Of a stretch of 64,000 bases of DNA, positions 1 through 11,625 are shown in pieces (positions within the stretch are counted from its first letter, which is position 1; each line of letters opens with the position of its first letter). The notes beneath the pieces are model-generated. The model searched no databases. It had not been told where the DNA came from and saw only the letters and a program-made list of their open reading frames with translations. Origin of the DNA: Jacaranda mimosifolia (taxonomy: Eukaryota > Streptophyta > Magnoliopsida > Lamiales > Bignoniaceae); contig CM032123.1 in assembly GCA_018894105.1 (NCBI GenBank), positions 22,979,744 through 23,043,743 of the forward strand, in the 5' to 3' direction. The translations under genes and the position numbers were made by a program.

Positions 1-59
1 AGAGCTAGATGGTTCTCTACAAGCATTCATTTTGGGCACCATGGGCTTGAGGTCGGACA
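1..59 (+). repeat. 5' LTR of copia-1, left fragment
   Basis: Matches about 10238-10297 of the 3' LTR (AGAGCTAGA...TGGGCACCATGGG..TTGAGG). It ends in GGACA (55-59), the target-site duplication of the solo LTR that interrupts this LTR. The LTR continues at 2312. Confidence 0.85.
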
Positions 60-2311
60 TGAAGTCAAATATAGCCATATGATCCAATTATCAAAATAAT
101 AAAAATAAAAATTAACTAGGCCACATATGATAACAAGGATCTAAACATGGCATTGATTCAGATTTAGATGGAGAATTACCTTGTTTTGCTCAAAAACCAA
201 GGAAGCAAGAAGAAAGCCTTTGACACTCAAAATTATCCTCCAGCGGCATAGAGGATTTCGATCAACTTTTGACCAAGAAAATGAACCGATTTGAGTGAAA
301 CTTGCATCAAAATATCACCAACTCCTTGATGTATCATTAGTCCAAAATTCAGCTTAATCAGAACTCAGCAAGATCTCCAAAAGTTGCCCGAACGTTACTA
401 CCAGAAACGGGATCTCGAAAAGGCACAACAATCCAATTGTCTTGCCTCTAACGTTAAGATCCACACACTAATTTCCTTAATATCAGATGGAGAATAAAGA
501 GAATAACATGCAAGGATGAAGGCTTGAATTGAAGGTCGGAGAAAAAGAGAAGTGAAGCTTCAACACATGATGCCACATTTGAAAATTGGAGAGAAAATTT
601 GAGAGAATCTAATTCACATGGAATGTGATGTCTTGCAAATCATTTGGCCACCCCTCTTTATATCTATATATAGAGGGAAGATGGTGTGATGCTAAGGTGG
701 CATCACACCTTCCTGAAGGGTGGGGGGCGCCGCCCACTTGCATTGCAAGTTGGCATGAATGTGAATTATGTGTGCATTTTGAATTTCATTTGGAATCTTC
801 ATTTCATCTCATGAAATGTCATCCAAATAAATTTTAGTGCCACACCAAATGAACCTTTCAATTGAATTTTTCCTCAAAAGTTAATTCTCCATTTTAATTA
901 AATTAAACTCTTTTAATTTAATTAATCACCTTGACTTAACTCTTTAAGTCAAATAGCTAAACTCCTTTAGCTAGCAATTGTTAACTTAACCTTTTAAGTT
1001 AACTTGACCAATTGATAGTCATGTGGCATCAAATAATTAACTCCTTAATTATAGGTCTTAATTGAACTCTTTAAATTAATTAGATAAATTTAACAATTAA
1101 ATTGATCAAGCCACAAATTGAGCACAACATTTGGGTCAATTGGTCAATACTCCAAAATTGGTCATGAGAGAATATTTCTAACTCTTAGAAAATTCTCCTT
1201 CATCACCTAGGATATGCAATTGGCTATTATGTGTGACCGGTTAGGTTCCACCATTCATTGGACATGGGATCACAACTCTTTGTGACTTTGGAATATCAAA
1301 TATTCACTTTAGTTTAAACTCCTTTAAACTAATCAACTTATTTCAATTAATCTCCATTAATTGAAGAGTACCCAATCTCCATGGTGGATGTCCAACCTCA
1401 AGCCAGGGAGCCCAACTAGTTGGACGAAATGAATGCTTTCGGAGAAATATTCTAGGTCTACGCGTGCCATGCAAATATTGTCCTTCCGTCCTCTATCTCC
1501 AGAAAGAGGTCTAGGGCAAGATATTTGTCAGCTCCTTAATAGCCTCGATACTATGTCTCTATTCTCAATGTTCGATTCCTGTTATGACCTCATCTTTGGA
1601 AAACTCCTTTTTCAAATTGTTATACTACCTGCGCAAGGATTTCATGGAAACGATTATTATAGAATACATAGGAGATGTACTCGCCCTTCACTACGACGAG
1701 GAGTCGGATCACATCTTGGATCTTATAAACCTCCATGTCTAAATAGCTCATACCCAATCTCCACCTAAATGACCTGCTACGTGGCCAGGGAAGAGTCAAA
1801 GCATAAGGACCTAAACACAAGGTTACAATGGATCATCAGGTCAAAGGACTAATTATATGCACTAGGGTAAGCTGGAGAACTTGCCACTATGGCTATCTAA
1901 TGGATTCTTCGGGCAAGTCTTCAGTGCCTTGTTCTCTAACAAGCACCCACTAACATGCACCCATATCTTGTATAGCATTGCTCATGAAATAGAGCAATAT
2001 TCAACTCCATGGATTAATGCATTATTAGTGCAAGTCTATTCGAATCTTACATGCCCTTGGTCTCATAAGATCCTACAACTTGGAAGTATTTAAGATGACG
2101 ACTGTGTAGTACTTGTTTCAGACCACCACCTAGTGTGTGACCAAGTCCCGTAGTCTTGTTTGATCTAAGGGTTTCAACTAAATGCCAGTGAAATAAATAT
2201 GTGCATAAGATGAAGATGGTCATTTAAAGAATATCATTCAATCAAAATTGTATCACAAGTGAAATAGTTTACAACGCTAATCTAATTAGCTTGCGGGGCA
2301 CTATTCCAGCA
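60..2311 (-). mobile_element. Solo LTR of the copia-1 family, inserted antisense
   Basis: 2252-bp intact LTR in minus orientation, inside the 5' LTR of copia-1. On the plus strand it starts TGAAGTCAAATATAG and ends CTATTCCAGCA, so as read on the minus strand it begins TGCTGGAATAGTG and ends TTGACTTCA. It is flanked by a perfect 5-bp duplication GGACA (55-59 and 2312-2316), and no internal region remains. Known for LTR elements: such a structure arises by recombination between the two LTRs of a full insertion. Its length matches the 3' LTR of copia-1 (about 2253 bp). Confidence 0.93.
660..708 (-). promoter_or_regulatory. LTR core promoter of the solo LTR: palindrome plus TATA box
   Basis: On the minus strand, GTGTGATGC, a 7-base spacer and GCATCACAC (684-708) precede a TATA-like CTATATATAGATA (about 662-676). 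The arrangement is the same in the other three copies of this LTR, so it is probably the U3 core promoter. Confidence 0.6.
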
Positions 2312-3629
2312 GGACATTGACCATGGAGATTGGGTACTCTTCAATTAATGGAGATTAATTGAATTGAGTCATTAGTTTAAAGGAATTTAAACTAGTTGAT
2401 ATTATATAAGTCACAAAGAGTTGTGAGCCCATGTCCAATGAATGTTAGAACCAAATGGATCACATACAAAAGCTAAATACAAATTCTACTTGATGAAGGG
2501 GAATTTTCTAAGAGTTAGAAATATTCCTTCATAACCGATTTTGAGAGGCAGAAGGCTGATGAAATTTATGGTCATTTTGGCTTGATCAATTTAATTGTTA
2601 AATTGATCTAATTAATTTAAAGAGTTAAATTAGACCAATTAATTAAGGAGTTAATTATTTGGTGCCACATGACTATCAATTGGTCAAGTTAACTTAAGGA
2701 GTTATGTTAACAATTACTAGATTCAAGAGTTAAGCAAATAGACTTAAGAGTTAAGTCAAAGGTTAATTAATTAAATTAAAGTTTTTAATTTAATTAAAAT
2801 GAAGAATAAATTTTGGAATGAAAATTCAAATGAAGAGTTCATTTGGAGTGGCATTAGAATTTATTTGGATGACATTTCATGAGATAAAATGAAGATTCCA
2901 AATGAAATTCAAATGCACACAAAATTCACATGTCGCTTGCATGCTAGTTGGCGCCACCTTGAGGAAGGTGTGATGCTATTGGCATCACACCATCCTCCCT
3001 CTGTATATAGATATAGAGAGTGGGAGAGACAGTTACTTCTAGTTGCAAGCAAGTTAGATCTAAGAGTTAGATTCTCTCATTTTCCCTCCAATTCCTTGTT
3101 GCCTCATGTGTTGAAGCTTCACATTTCTTCATCTTCTACCTCCAAATCAAGCTTTCATCCTTGCATTTCTCTTCATTGTTCTCCAGCTAACATTTAGGAG
3201 AATTAGATTGTGCATTGGTGTGTGGATATTATCATTAGAGGCAAGACAATTGGATTGCTAGCCTTTTGGAGATCCTCTGTTCAATCAGTCACTTGGAGGC
3301 ATTTCTGGAGAGCCTTCTTGTATTTTTTTTTCTTTGGCTGATTTTTCTACTGTAGATCCATCAAGGTATTGGTATTCTCCATTCCAAATTTCAGTGGAAG
3401 GAAAAATCATTTGGTTGGGAAAAAGTTTCCGGAAAGTCGCTATGCCTCTGGGAGACAGATTCAAGGAGTTGAATTGTTCTGCCTAGTTTTCTATTTTGTG
3501 CAAATCAAGGTAATCCTCATACCAAATTTGAATCTATGGAATGTTTACATCCTTGGCTTCACATGTAGCCTAGTTATTTTGACTTTTTTATGCTTTGATA
3601 ATTGGATCCTAGTGCCACATGTGACTTCA
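2312..3629 (+). repeat. 5' LTR of copia-1, right part
   Basis: Continues the LTR after the solo-LTR insertion (GGACATTGACCATGGAGATTGGG), parallel to 10293-11625, and ends ATGTGACTTCA at 3629, directly before the primer-binding site. Together with the antisense solo LTR (60 to about 1387) it forms a long inverted repeat. Confidence 0.9.
2968..3012 (+). promoter_or_regulatory. 5' LTR promoter: inverted repeat and TATA box
   Basis: GTGTGATGC and GCATCACAC (2968-2990) form a stem. About 12 bases downstream is TGTATATAGATA, a TATA-like box slightly changed from the CTATATATAGATA of the sister LTR. Confidence 0.55.
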
Positions 3630-3631
3630 AG

Positions 3632-3644
3632 TGGTATCGGAGCC
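3632..3644 (+). other. Primer-binding site of copia-1
   Basis: TGGTATCGGAGCC starts two bases after the LTR end. It matches the standard plant copia PBS TGGTATCAGAGCC (3' end of initiator tRNA-Met) with one difference (A to G at position 8). Confidence 0.9.
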
Positions 3645-5599
3645 TAATTCATGCTATGATTTGGATTTTTGCTTGATTGATTCATGTGGTGAATTGATCT
3701 AAATCTCCAAATACTTTATCCCACCTATGGATTGGAGTGTTTGGATGATGTTGTGTGTGGCTTCTTTGCTTGATGAAGTGAAAGCATGCTAATATGTGTT
3801 TTAAGTGTTAATTCATATAATTAGTTGTTTTAATTAATAGATGCTAATGTTGAATTTTGATTTGGTATTAGTTGATGTTATATGTTTATATAGCATGTTA
3901 AATTTGGCCTTAAGGTGTTCTGGTCATTTTTAGATCCAATATGATTGGAGTTTATTGGAGATGTTTGAATAATATGATTCTTACTTAAACTTGTTTTTAG
4001 AAGCATGATTGAGCACTTGAAATTTCATTGTTAAAAAGGTGTTTTGAATTTTGAATTTCATCAATATTGTGTGATTTGAAGTTTAGGAAGTGTTCTAAAT
4101 TTTTTGTGCACAAAAATTGTACCAAAATTGAGATGACTTGGATGTGACCTTGAAAATAGGGGAGTGCACATCCAGGTTGAGCGGTGGCCAGGCGGCGGGC
4201 ACACCTGGTGGCCGACTGTGAACCTAGTGCTGGGCAGACAGTGGTTGTTCTCGGTTTTGCTTGAGTCAACTCAATTTTTTGTGTTCTTTTGTGACTAAAA
4301 GTGTTTTGAATCATACTAAATTGATGCACAAGTGTTGTGCAAGTTCTCAAAATTATGTTTGACATTTTTGATTACTTTTAAAAACTCGTTAAAGTTAATC
4401 TTCAATAATGATGCATAATTGTTATACTTGATCTTGCTTGGTCAACTAATTGTTTATGAGATAAGTATTTAATTGTTGGAATTGAATGTCAATTCTAGAT
4501 TTATTTATTGTTAATTTAATTGTTAAATGGATGACGAATGAATGGGGATGATCATGAGCCTTTAATATTGAAAAGGGTTGTATTAAATTGGGGCTTGCAT
4601 GCCTCTTAATTTCTATCTTATAAATGTTATGAGAGTAGAATCACTAGGAGTGAGGATTTCTTTCTCATGTAAATGTTGCAAGGAGCAAAGAAGACCATTG
4701 GAGGTATGAAGACCCATGAATACATGGGGATATACTTATGTAACAGCTAGATTTAATCAACCCACTTACAATCAACTAAATGGTGCACCTATGGCTCTAA
4801 ATGCACCACTTGGTTAAGATCCATGGTCATCCCACCCTAGGAGCATGCTAGGCGCATTTACTTATTTATGCTTTCCATATACTATTGAGGTATGAGATAC
4901 ATGGTTAGGATATAGAAAACCTAAATAAAAAGATAAAATTGATGAGATCTTTGCAAGCAAGAAAAACCCTCCACTTAGAATGTCTAAGTGCTCTCAAATA
5001 TTAAGTCAAAATAGATACAAATTAAAAGGAGTTTTAATTAATCCATCCATGCCTTTTACCAATTGTATATGGCAGCACGACGCTACTATCTTTGTGTGAT
5101 ATACATCCAGACATGGGGGTCACACTTAGATGGAAAGTTGTGATAATATACTTAGCATATGATGCACCTTTGATTTAAGACTTCCCACAATTATACACTC
5201 GGATACGGGGGATGTTGCGGAGCGGTCTCGAATCAAAGTTGGATTGGTAGGTTCAACTTAACACCTAGTAATGTAAAGGTCATCCATCAAGGGGATCTAT
5301 ATAAAAAGTGAAACAAAATATATCAAGAGTTACATAGGGATGCAATTAGCAAAAATTACTTACCTTTGGATTGTTTGTGGATATACATCCGGACGAGATC
5401 CACTTGCAAGTCCTTAGGGTCTTGATTCTCACTAGGAAATGAGATTTTTTGAATTCTTATAGGGGGTGAAGGATTTGATAAAATAATGGGAGAAAAAAAT
5501 GCTTGAAAGACCATGGACATATTTTTAATATCAATATTCAATCATATGCTTATACTCTTCTTTTTTGCCTCTTGTAGATTTTCGAAATCTTCAAAAAAA
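3645..5599 (+). other. Long untranslated leader of copia-1
   Basis: About 1.95 kb between PBS and gag with no convincing coding sequence. A GC-rich patch at about 4150-4230 (rich in GGC and GCC) stands out from the AT-rich surroundings. Long leaders are known in Angela/BARE-like elements, so this is probably native to the family. Confidence 0.6.
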
Positions 5600-6500
5600 A
5601 TGGCTAAGAATCCACTCCACATTATTTTGGAAACTAATAAACTCACCGGGCCTAACTTTCGTGATTGGTTGAGAAACCTTAAAATTGTTCTAGACTCCGA
5701 AAAGAAGACTTATGTCCTTGATCAAAGTCCGCCGAACACCTTGGGTGATGACGCCACTAATGAGGCTTGTGAAATGTTCACTAAGTTTGTAAATGATGAT
5801 TTACAAGCATGATACCTCATGATGGCTTCCATGACCAATGAGCTCCAAAAAGACTCACAAGCACATGAAGCATGCTAGTGAGATCTAGACACACCTACAA
5901 GAGTTGTACAGCGTACAAACAAGACACAAAATGTTTGCTTTGTCTAGAGAGCTCTTTAAGTCTAGGATGGTAGAGGGTTCAAGTGTTTATGATCATGAAC
6001 TCAAGATGATTGGACTCATCAAATGTGATCATGGACAATGATCTCTATGTGGATTTGATCCTTCAGTCATTACCCTCCTCATTTGACCAATTCGTTATGA
6101 ACTTTAACATGTCCAAGTAAGAGATAACGATTAACGAATTGGTGAATATGTTGGTGACCATTGAGGCGACAATGAAAAAGGAAAAGCCTCTTATGCTTGC
6201 TTTAAACTCTAAGTCTAAGGGCCTTAGGGGCCCTAAAAAGAGATGTGAAAGGAAGAAGAGTTCTTCCTCTAAAGAGAAGCAACACTTGAAGAGTTTGAGG
6301 GGAGTCAAGAAAAAAAAAGAGGCTAAAACTGATGCTATTTGTTTTTATTGCGGTGAAAAGGGCCATTGGAAAAGAAATTGCAGGGAATACCTTAGCACCT
6401 TTGGGAAGGGTATGTACTTTATTGAAGTGTACTTGACAACTAATTCTTCCCCATTGGTATTTGATACAACATGTGGTTCTCAGCTTTGTAATTCGTTATA
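5600..6500 (+). pseudogene. copia-1 gag, degenerate
   Basis: ATG at 5600 follows an A-rich run. The first 71 codons are open and hold the copia Gag N-terminal pattern (LTGPNFRDWLRNLK, then YVLDQ). A TGA stop at about 5810 and further stops break the middle. The frame recovers at 6139, runs through a Lys/Ser-rich stretch, and contains a CCHC zinc knuckle (CX2CX4HX4C) at 6340-6381. In intact elements Gag forms the virus-like particle and the knuckle binds the RNA. The product would be truncated, so this copy is dead. Confidence 0.85.
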
Positions 6501-6895
6501 AGAGATGGAAAGAAGAAAGAGTCTCAATGAAGGGGATATGATCCTCCATCTAGGAAATAGAGCAAGAGTTGTGCCATAGTCCAAGGTGTTGTCAACTTAG
6601 ACTTAGGAAATGCTTGCATTATATTAAATCCTTGTTATTATGTACTCAATCTTGTTAAGAACATTATTTCTATTCCTGTTCTTGATAATGAAGGATATGA
6701 TTTTTCTATATCGAATGGGATGTTGAAAGCATTAAAGAATGGTTCTTTAATTGCACAAGGTACATTAAATAACGGATTATACATACTTGATTCTCAACCT
6801 TCACTGATGCACATTCAATCAAGTAAAAAAAAATTAGATAACCAAGAAGATGCCATTTTATGGCATGCAAGACTTGGACATATCTCTAAAATAGG
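6440..6895 (+). pseudogene. copia-1 protease and pre-integrase region, degenerate
   Basis: In the gag frame the protease starts with LVFDTTCGSQLCN (about 6457-6495), where the active-site triad Asp-Thr-Gly has become Asp-Thr-Thr (6463-6471). A TAA stop follows. Further on, fragments around 6810-6895 encode the GAG-pre-integrase motif (LWHARLGHISK) that precedes the integrase zinc-binding region. The protease is inactive by motif loss and by stops. Confidence 0.75.
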
Positions 6896-7570
6896 ATGAA
6901 CAAGTTGGAAGCTCTCAAAGTACGAAATGTTAGTGGCATTGAGGACCTTCCTACTTGTAAATCTTGTATAAAGGGAAAAATGACCAAAGCTCCTATTGTG
7001 GGACAAGCAGAGCGTACCACAAGTCCTTTGGATTTGATCCATACGGATGTTTGTGGCCCACTAAGAATTAGTTTGAGATGAGGCTATTCTTACTTCATCA
7101 CCTTCATCGATGATTATAGTTGGTTCTGCCACGTGTATCTTATAAAGTACAAGTCCGAAGCCTTTGAAAAGTTCAAAAAGTATAGGAATGAAGTAGAAAA
7201 GCAAAAGGGACTAAGTATTAAAGCTCTTCGATCGGATCGAGGGGAAGAATATTTACATACCGAATTCTTGGGTTATCTAAAAAAGATTGGAATTTTCTCT
7301 CAATAGACTCCACCCGGCACACCCCAACACAATGGAGTAGCCAAGAGGAAAAATCGTACCTTGTTGGACATAGTGTGTTCCATGATGATCTTTTTCGATG
7401 TGCCTATATCCTTTTGAGGATATGCCTTAGAAACAATGGTGAAGTTACTAAATGTAGTACATTCAAAGTCGATGCTAAAAATGCTGCATGAGATGTGTTG
7501 TGGCGAAACACCCTCTTACCATTCTCTTAAGGTTTGGGGGTCTCCCACTTACATCAAGCGGTTAATATGA
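6896..7570 (+). pseudogene. copia-1 integrase, degenerate
   Basis: The zinc-binding part (CKSCIKGKMTKAP) is followed by the catalytic core: HTDVCGPL (first Asp), FIDDYSWF, then RSDRGEEY (second Asp) and TPPGTPQHNGVAKRKNR, the normal site of the catalytic Glu region. Stops occur at about 7078 and 7304, and the end of the domain is scrambled. The function of the family is insertion of element cDNA in the nucleus. Confidence 0.85.
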
Positions 7571-7739
7571 GATTTCTATTAGATAGAAATGGCATTGTTG
7601 TTGAACTTGATAAAGTTCAAGATGATCATCAAATCCCACAAATGGTAGAAATAAGTTAGCAATAAGAGCTTTACACACAACCTCCGAGAAGGTCGGACTG
7701 AGTCAAGAAGTAACCCAAAAGGTTCGGATTCCTTTATGA

Positions 7740-8760
7740 GATGGGCCAATCGGATAGCGATCCGAAGACCTATGAGGAAGCTATGTTGGATATAGACTCG
7801 GGACATTAGCTTGAAGCCATGAAATTCGAAATGGACTATATGCACTCTAACAAAGTATGGACTTTGGTAGATTCATCAGAGGGAATAATTTATGTTGGTT
7901 GTAAGTGGATCTATAAGCAAAAGCTAGGAATTGATGGAGAGGTAGTGACCTTTAAGGCACGACTAGTGGCAAAAGGTTACACTCAAAGACCTAGTATCGA
8001 TTTTGAAGAAACCTTTCACCTGTCACAATGCCTAAGTCTATTCGGATTTTACTTGTCATAGCAGCATATTATGACTATAAGATATGACAAATGGATGTGA
8101 AAACCACTTTCTTCAATGGAAACATTGAAGAAGAAATTTATATGGAGCAACCACAAGTCTTTACATCCAAAGGAAGTGAGCAAAAAGTTTGTAAACTCCA
8201 GAGATCTATTTATGGACACAAACAGGCGTCCCGAAGTTGGAGCATACGTTTTGATAAGACAGTCAAATCGTTTGGCTTTATCAAAAATATGTATGAACCT
8301 TGTATGTACAAGAAGGCTAGTGGGAGTAGCATACAATTTATTTTGCTTTATGTTGATGACATTCTTTTTATTGGGAATGAAAGAAAAATGTTATAGTGTA
8401 CTAAAGTATAGTTATATACTCAATTCTCCATGAAGAATTTGGGATAAAGATCCTACGTATTGGGAATATGTATCTATAGAGATAGATCGAGGAGGATGCT
8501 GGGGCTTTTCCAAACCCCATACATTGACAAGATACTGAAGAGGTTTAGTATGGAACAATCCAATAGGGGATTCCTCCCTATGGGACATGGCATTCATCTC
8601 TCCAAGTCTATGGCTCCTAAGACTTACAACAAGAGACAAAAAATGTCCCACATACCTTATGCATCTGCCATAGGGAGCATAATGTATGTTGTTCAATGTA
8701 TAAGATCGGATGTGGCACATGCTCTAAGTGTTACGAGCCATTTCTAATCCAACCCTGGTG
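7740..8760 (+). pseudogene. copia-1 reverse transcriptase, degenerate
   Basis: Recognised from CKWIYKQKLGIDGEV, FKARLVAKGYTQ, DVKTTFFNGNIEEEIYMEQP and the polymerase motif LLYVDDILF, with YVDD at 8349-8360. Frameshifts near 8040-8090 and 8395-8460 and in-frame stops break the domain, but the YVDD itself is intact. The C-terminal RT/connection part (QTPYIDKILKRFSM) is in yet another frame at 8460-8747. Confidence 0.88.
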
Positions 8761-9110
8761 AATGTCACTAGATGGTCATTAAAACAATCCTTAAGTACTT
8801 GAGAAAGACTAAGGACTTATTTTTTGGTATACGACAATGGAGAATTAAAACTTGAGGGGTCCTCGAATTCTAGTTTAGAATCCAACGTAGATGACCTAAA
8901 ATTCACTTTTGGATTTATAATTTGCCTTAATAGCAGCGCATTGAATTGGAAGAGTTCCAACAAGACACCACGGCCAATTCAACCACAGAAGCGGAATATA
9001 TTGCAGCTTCGGAACAATAAAGGATGGTGTTTTGATGAAGAACTTCATCCAAGAGTGGGATGTAGTACCTAGCATTACTGAGCTAATGGTTGTCTTTTGT
9101 GACAACAATA
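8761..9110 (+). pseudogene. copia-1 RNase H, degenerate
   Basis: Fragment FGFIICLNSSALNWKSSNK (about 8905-8960) matches the copia RNase H start (GYVFTL..GAVSWKSKKQ type). A frameshift follows, with TTEAEYIAASE-like residues split between frames. The polypurine tract lies about 250 bp further on. Confidence 0.75.
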
Positions 9111-9357
9111 AAGCGGTAGCACAATCTAAAGAGCTAAGATCTCATCAACGATCCAAACACGTTTGATAGAGGCGACATCTGAGTGGCGACATCTAAAGAG
9201 ATAAGATCTGGGAGATCATTGATAGAGGCGACATCTGAGTAGAGAGAGTTACCTCGAAATAGAATATAGCAGATCCACTAACTAAACCCTTATCACAAAA
9301 GGTCTTTGAAGGTCATCTTGAGAATATGGGTCTTAAGACTAAAGGGAATTAGCTTTA

Positions 9358-9372
9358 GGGCAAGTAGGAGAT
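9358..9372 (+). other. Polypurine tract of copia-1
   Basis: GGGCAAGTAGGAGAT directly precedes the 3' LTR start. This is the usual copia plus-strand priming site, with the common GTGGGAGAT changed by one base. Confidence 0.8.
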
Positions 9373-11625
9373 TATTGGAATAGTACCCCACAAGCCAATT
9401 AGATTGGCATGTAAACTATTTCACTTGTGATACAATCTTAATTGAATAATATTCATTAAATGGTCATCTTTATCTTATGTTTATATTTACTTCACTGGCA
9501 TTTGGTTGAAGCCCTTAGATCACACAAGACTACAGGACTTGGTCATGCATTGGGTGGTGATCATGAAACAAGTCTTACACGATCGTGATCTTAAATCTTC
9601 CAAGTCATAGAATCTTGTGAGACAGGGCATCTAAGATCCTGATAGACTTGCCCTAATGATGCATAAATCCAAGGGTTGGATATTGCTCCGTTTTATGAGC
9701 AAGGCCATATGAAATATAGGTGCATGTTAATAGGTACTTGTTATGGAACATGTTCACTAAAGGCCCACCCAGAGAATCCACTAGATAACCAAAGTGGCAA
9801 GTCGGTAGTGGCAAGTTCTCCAGCTTATGCTAGTGCACATAATTACTCCTTTGACCTGAGGATCCATGGCAACCTTGTGTTTAGGTTCTCATGCTTTGAT
9901 TGTTCCTTGACCACCTAGTGGGTCTTTAGAGTGGAGGTTAGGTATGAGCTACTTAGACATGGAGGTTTGTAAGATCTAAGATGGGATCTGATTCCTCGTC
10001 GTTGTGAAGAGCGAGTATATCTCCTATGTATTCTATAATGATTGATTTCGAGAAATCTTGCGTAAGGTGGTATGATAATTTGAAAAGAGAGTTTTTTGAA
10101 GATGAGGTCATAAAGGGGAATCGAACATTGAAAATAGGAACATAGTATTGAGTCTATTAGGGAGCCGACAAATATCTTCCCTAGGCCTCTTTTGGGAGAT
10201 AGGAGATGAAAGGACCGTATTTACATGGTACGCGTAGAGCTAGAATGGTTCTCCAAAAGCATTCATTTCAGCCAATTAGTTGGGCACCATGGGATTGAGG
10301 TTGGACATCAACTATGGAGATTGGGTACTCTTTAATTAATGGAGATTAATTGAATTGAGTCATTAGTTTAAAGGAGTTTAAACTAATGTGAATATTTGAT
10401 ATTATATAAGTCACAAAGAGTTGTGAGCCCATGTCCAATGAATGGTAGAACGTAATGGGTCACACACAAAAGCTAATTCCAAATCCTACTTGATGAAGGG
10501 GAATTTTCTAAGAGTTAGAAATATTCCTTCATAATCCATTTTGAGAGGTAGACGATTGACGCAATTTATGGTCATTTTGGCTTGATCAATTTAATTGTTA
10601 AATTGATCCAATTAATTTAAGGAGTTAAATTAGATCAATTAATTAAGGAGTTAATTATTTGGTGCCACATAACTATTAATTGGTCAAGTTAACTTAAGGA
10701 GTTATGTTAACAATTACTAGCTTAAAGAGTTAAGTAAATAGACTTAAGAGTTAAGTCAAAGATTAACTAATTAAATTAAAGTGTTTAATTTAATTAAAAT
10801 AAAGAATCAATTTTGGAGGAAAAATTCGAATGAAGAGTTCATTTGGGGTGGCATTAGAATTTATTTGGATGACATTTCATGAGATAAAATAAAGATTCCA
10901 AATAAAATTGAAATGCACGCAAAATTCACATGCCACTTGCATGCTAGTTGGCACTACCTTAAGAAAGGTGTGATGCTACCTTGGCATCACACCATCCTCC
11001 CTCTATATATAGATATAGAGAGTGGGAGGGGCGGTTACTTCTAGTTACAAGCAATTAGTTAGATCTAAGAGTTAGATTCTCTCATTTTTCCTCCAATTCC
11101 CATGTGTTGCCTCATGTGTTGAACCTTCACATTTCTTCATCTCCTACCTCCAAATCAAGCTTTCATCCTTCCATTTCTCTTCATTGTTCTCCAGCTAACA
11201 TTGAGGAGAATTGAATTGTGCATTGGTGTGGGGATCTTATCATTAGAGGCAAGACAATTGGATTGCTAGCCTTTTGGAGATCCACTGTTTAGGCAGTCAC
11301 TTGGAGGCATTTCTAGAGAGCTTTCTTATTTTGTGTTTTGGCTTATTTTTCTACTGTAGACCCATCAAGGTGTTGTTGTTCTCCAATCCAAATTCAGCGA
11401 AAGGAAAAATTGTTTGGTTGGGAAAAAGTTGCTGGAAAACCTCTGTGCCACTGGGAGATAGATTTAATGAATTGAATTGTTCTTCCTAGTTTCCTTTGAT
11501 TTTGACCAAATCAAGGTAATCCTTATACCAAATATGAACCCATGGCATGTTTAGTTAATTAGCTTCATATGTAGCCTAGTTATTTTGGAATTTTTATGCT
11601 TTAGTAATTGGATCATAGCACATCA
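9373..11625 (+). repeat. 3' LTR of copia-1
   Basis: Begins TATTGGAATAGTACCCC (original TG changed to TA) and ends about CACATCA at 11625, where the last dozen bases differ from the 5' LTR by small deletions. Length is about 2253 bp. From 10293 on it parallels 2312-3629, and its full length matches the reverse complement of 60-2311. Confidence 0.88.
10968..11012 (+). promoter_or_regulatory. 3' LTR promoter: inverted repeat and TATA box
   Basis: GTGTGATGC at 10968-10976 and GCATCACAC at 10984-10992 form a 9-bp stem. CTATATATAGATA begins at about 11002. This is the best preserved copy of the LTR core promoter. Confidence 0.6.

Larger units (their letters stand above)
1..11625 (+). mobile_element. 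Ty1/copia LTR retrotransposon (copia-1), degenerate, Angela/BARE-like
   Basis: Nearly whole plus-strand copia element whose left edge runs off the window. Order: 5' LTR (1-59 and 2312-3629, split by a solo LTR), primer-binding site TGGTATCGGAGCC (3632-3644), about 1.95 kb untranslated leader, gag with CCHC knuckle, protease, integrase, RT, RNase H, polypurine tract (about 9358-9372) and 3' LTR (9373-11625). The domain order PR-INT-RT-RNH is that of Ty1/copia. The original LTR start TGTTGGAATAGTGCCC, still visible in the solo copy, resembles the Angela/BARE lineage, and LTRs of about 2.25 kb are long for copia. Stops and frameshifts in every domain make it inactive. Confidence 0.9.

Noticed and set aside
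1433..1768. 111-codon plus-strand frame
   Set aside because: Lies inside the antisense solo LTR; LTR copies at other positions do not keep the frame, so it is not a gene.
8049..8720. Minus-strand frames of 95 and 102 codons
   Set aside because: Antisense shadows of the copia-1 reverse transcriptase on the plus strand.
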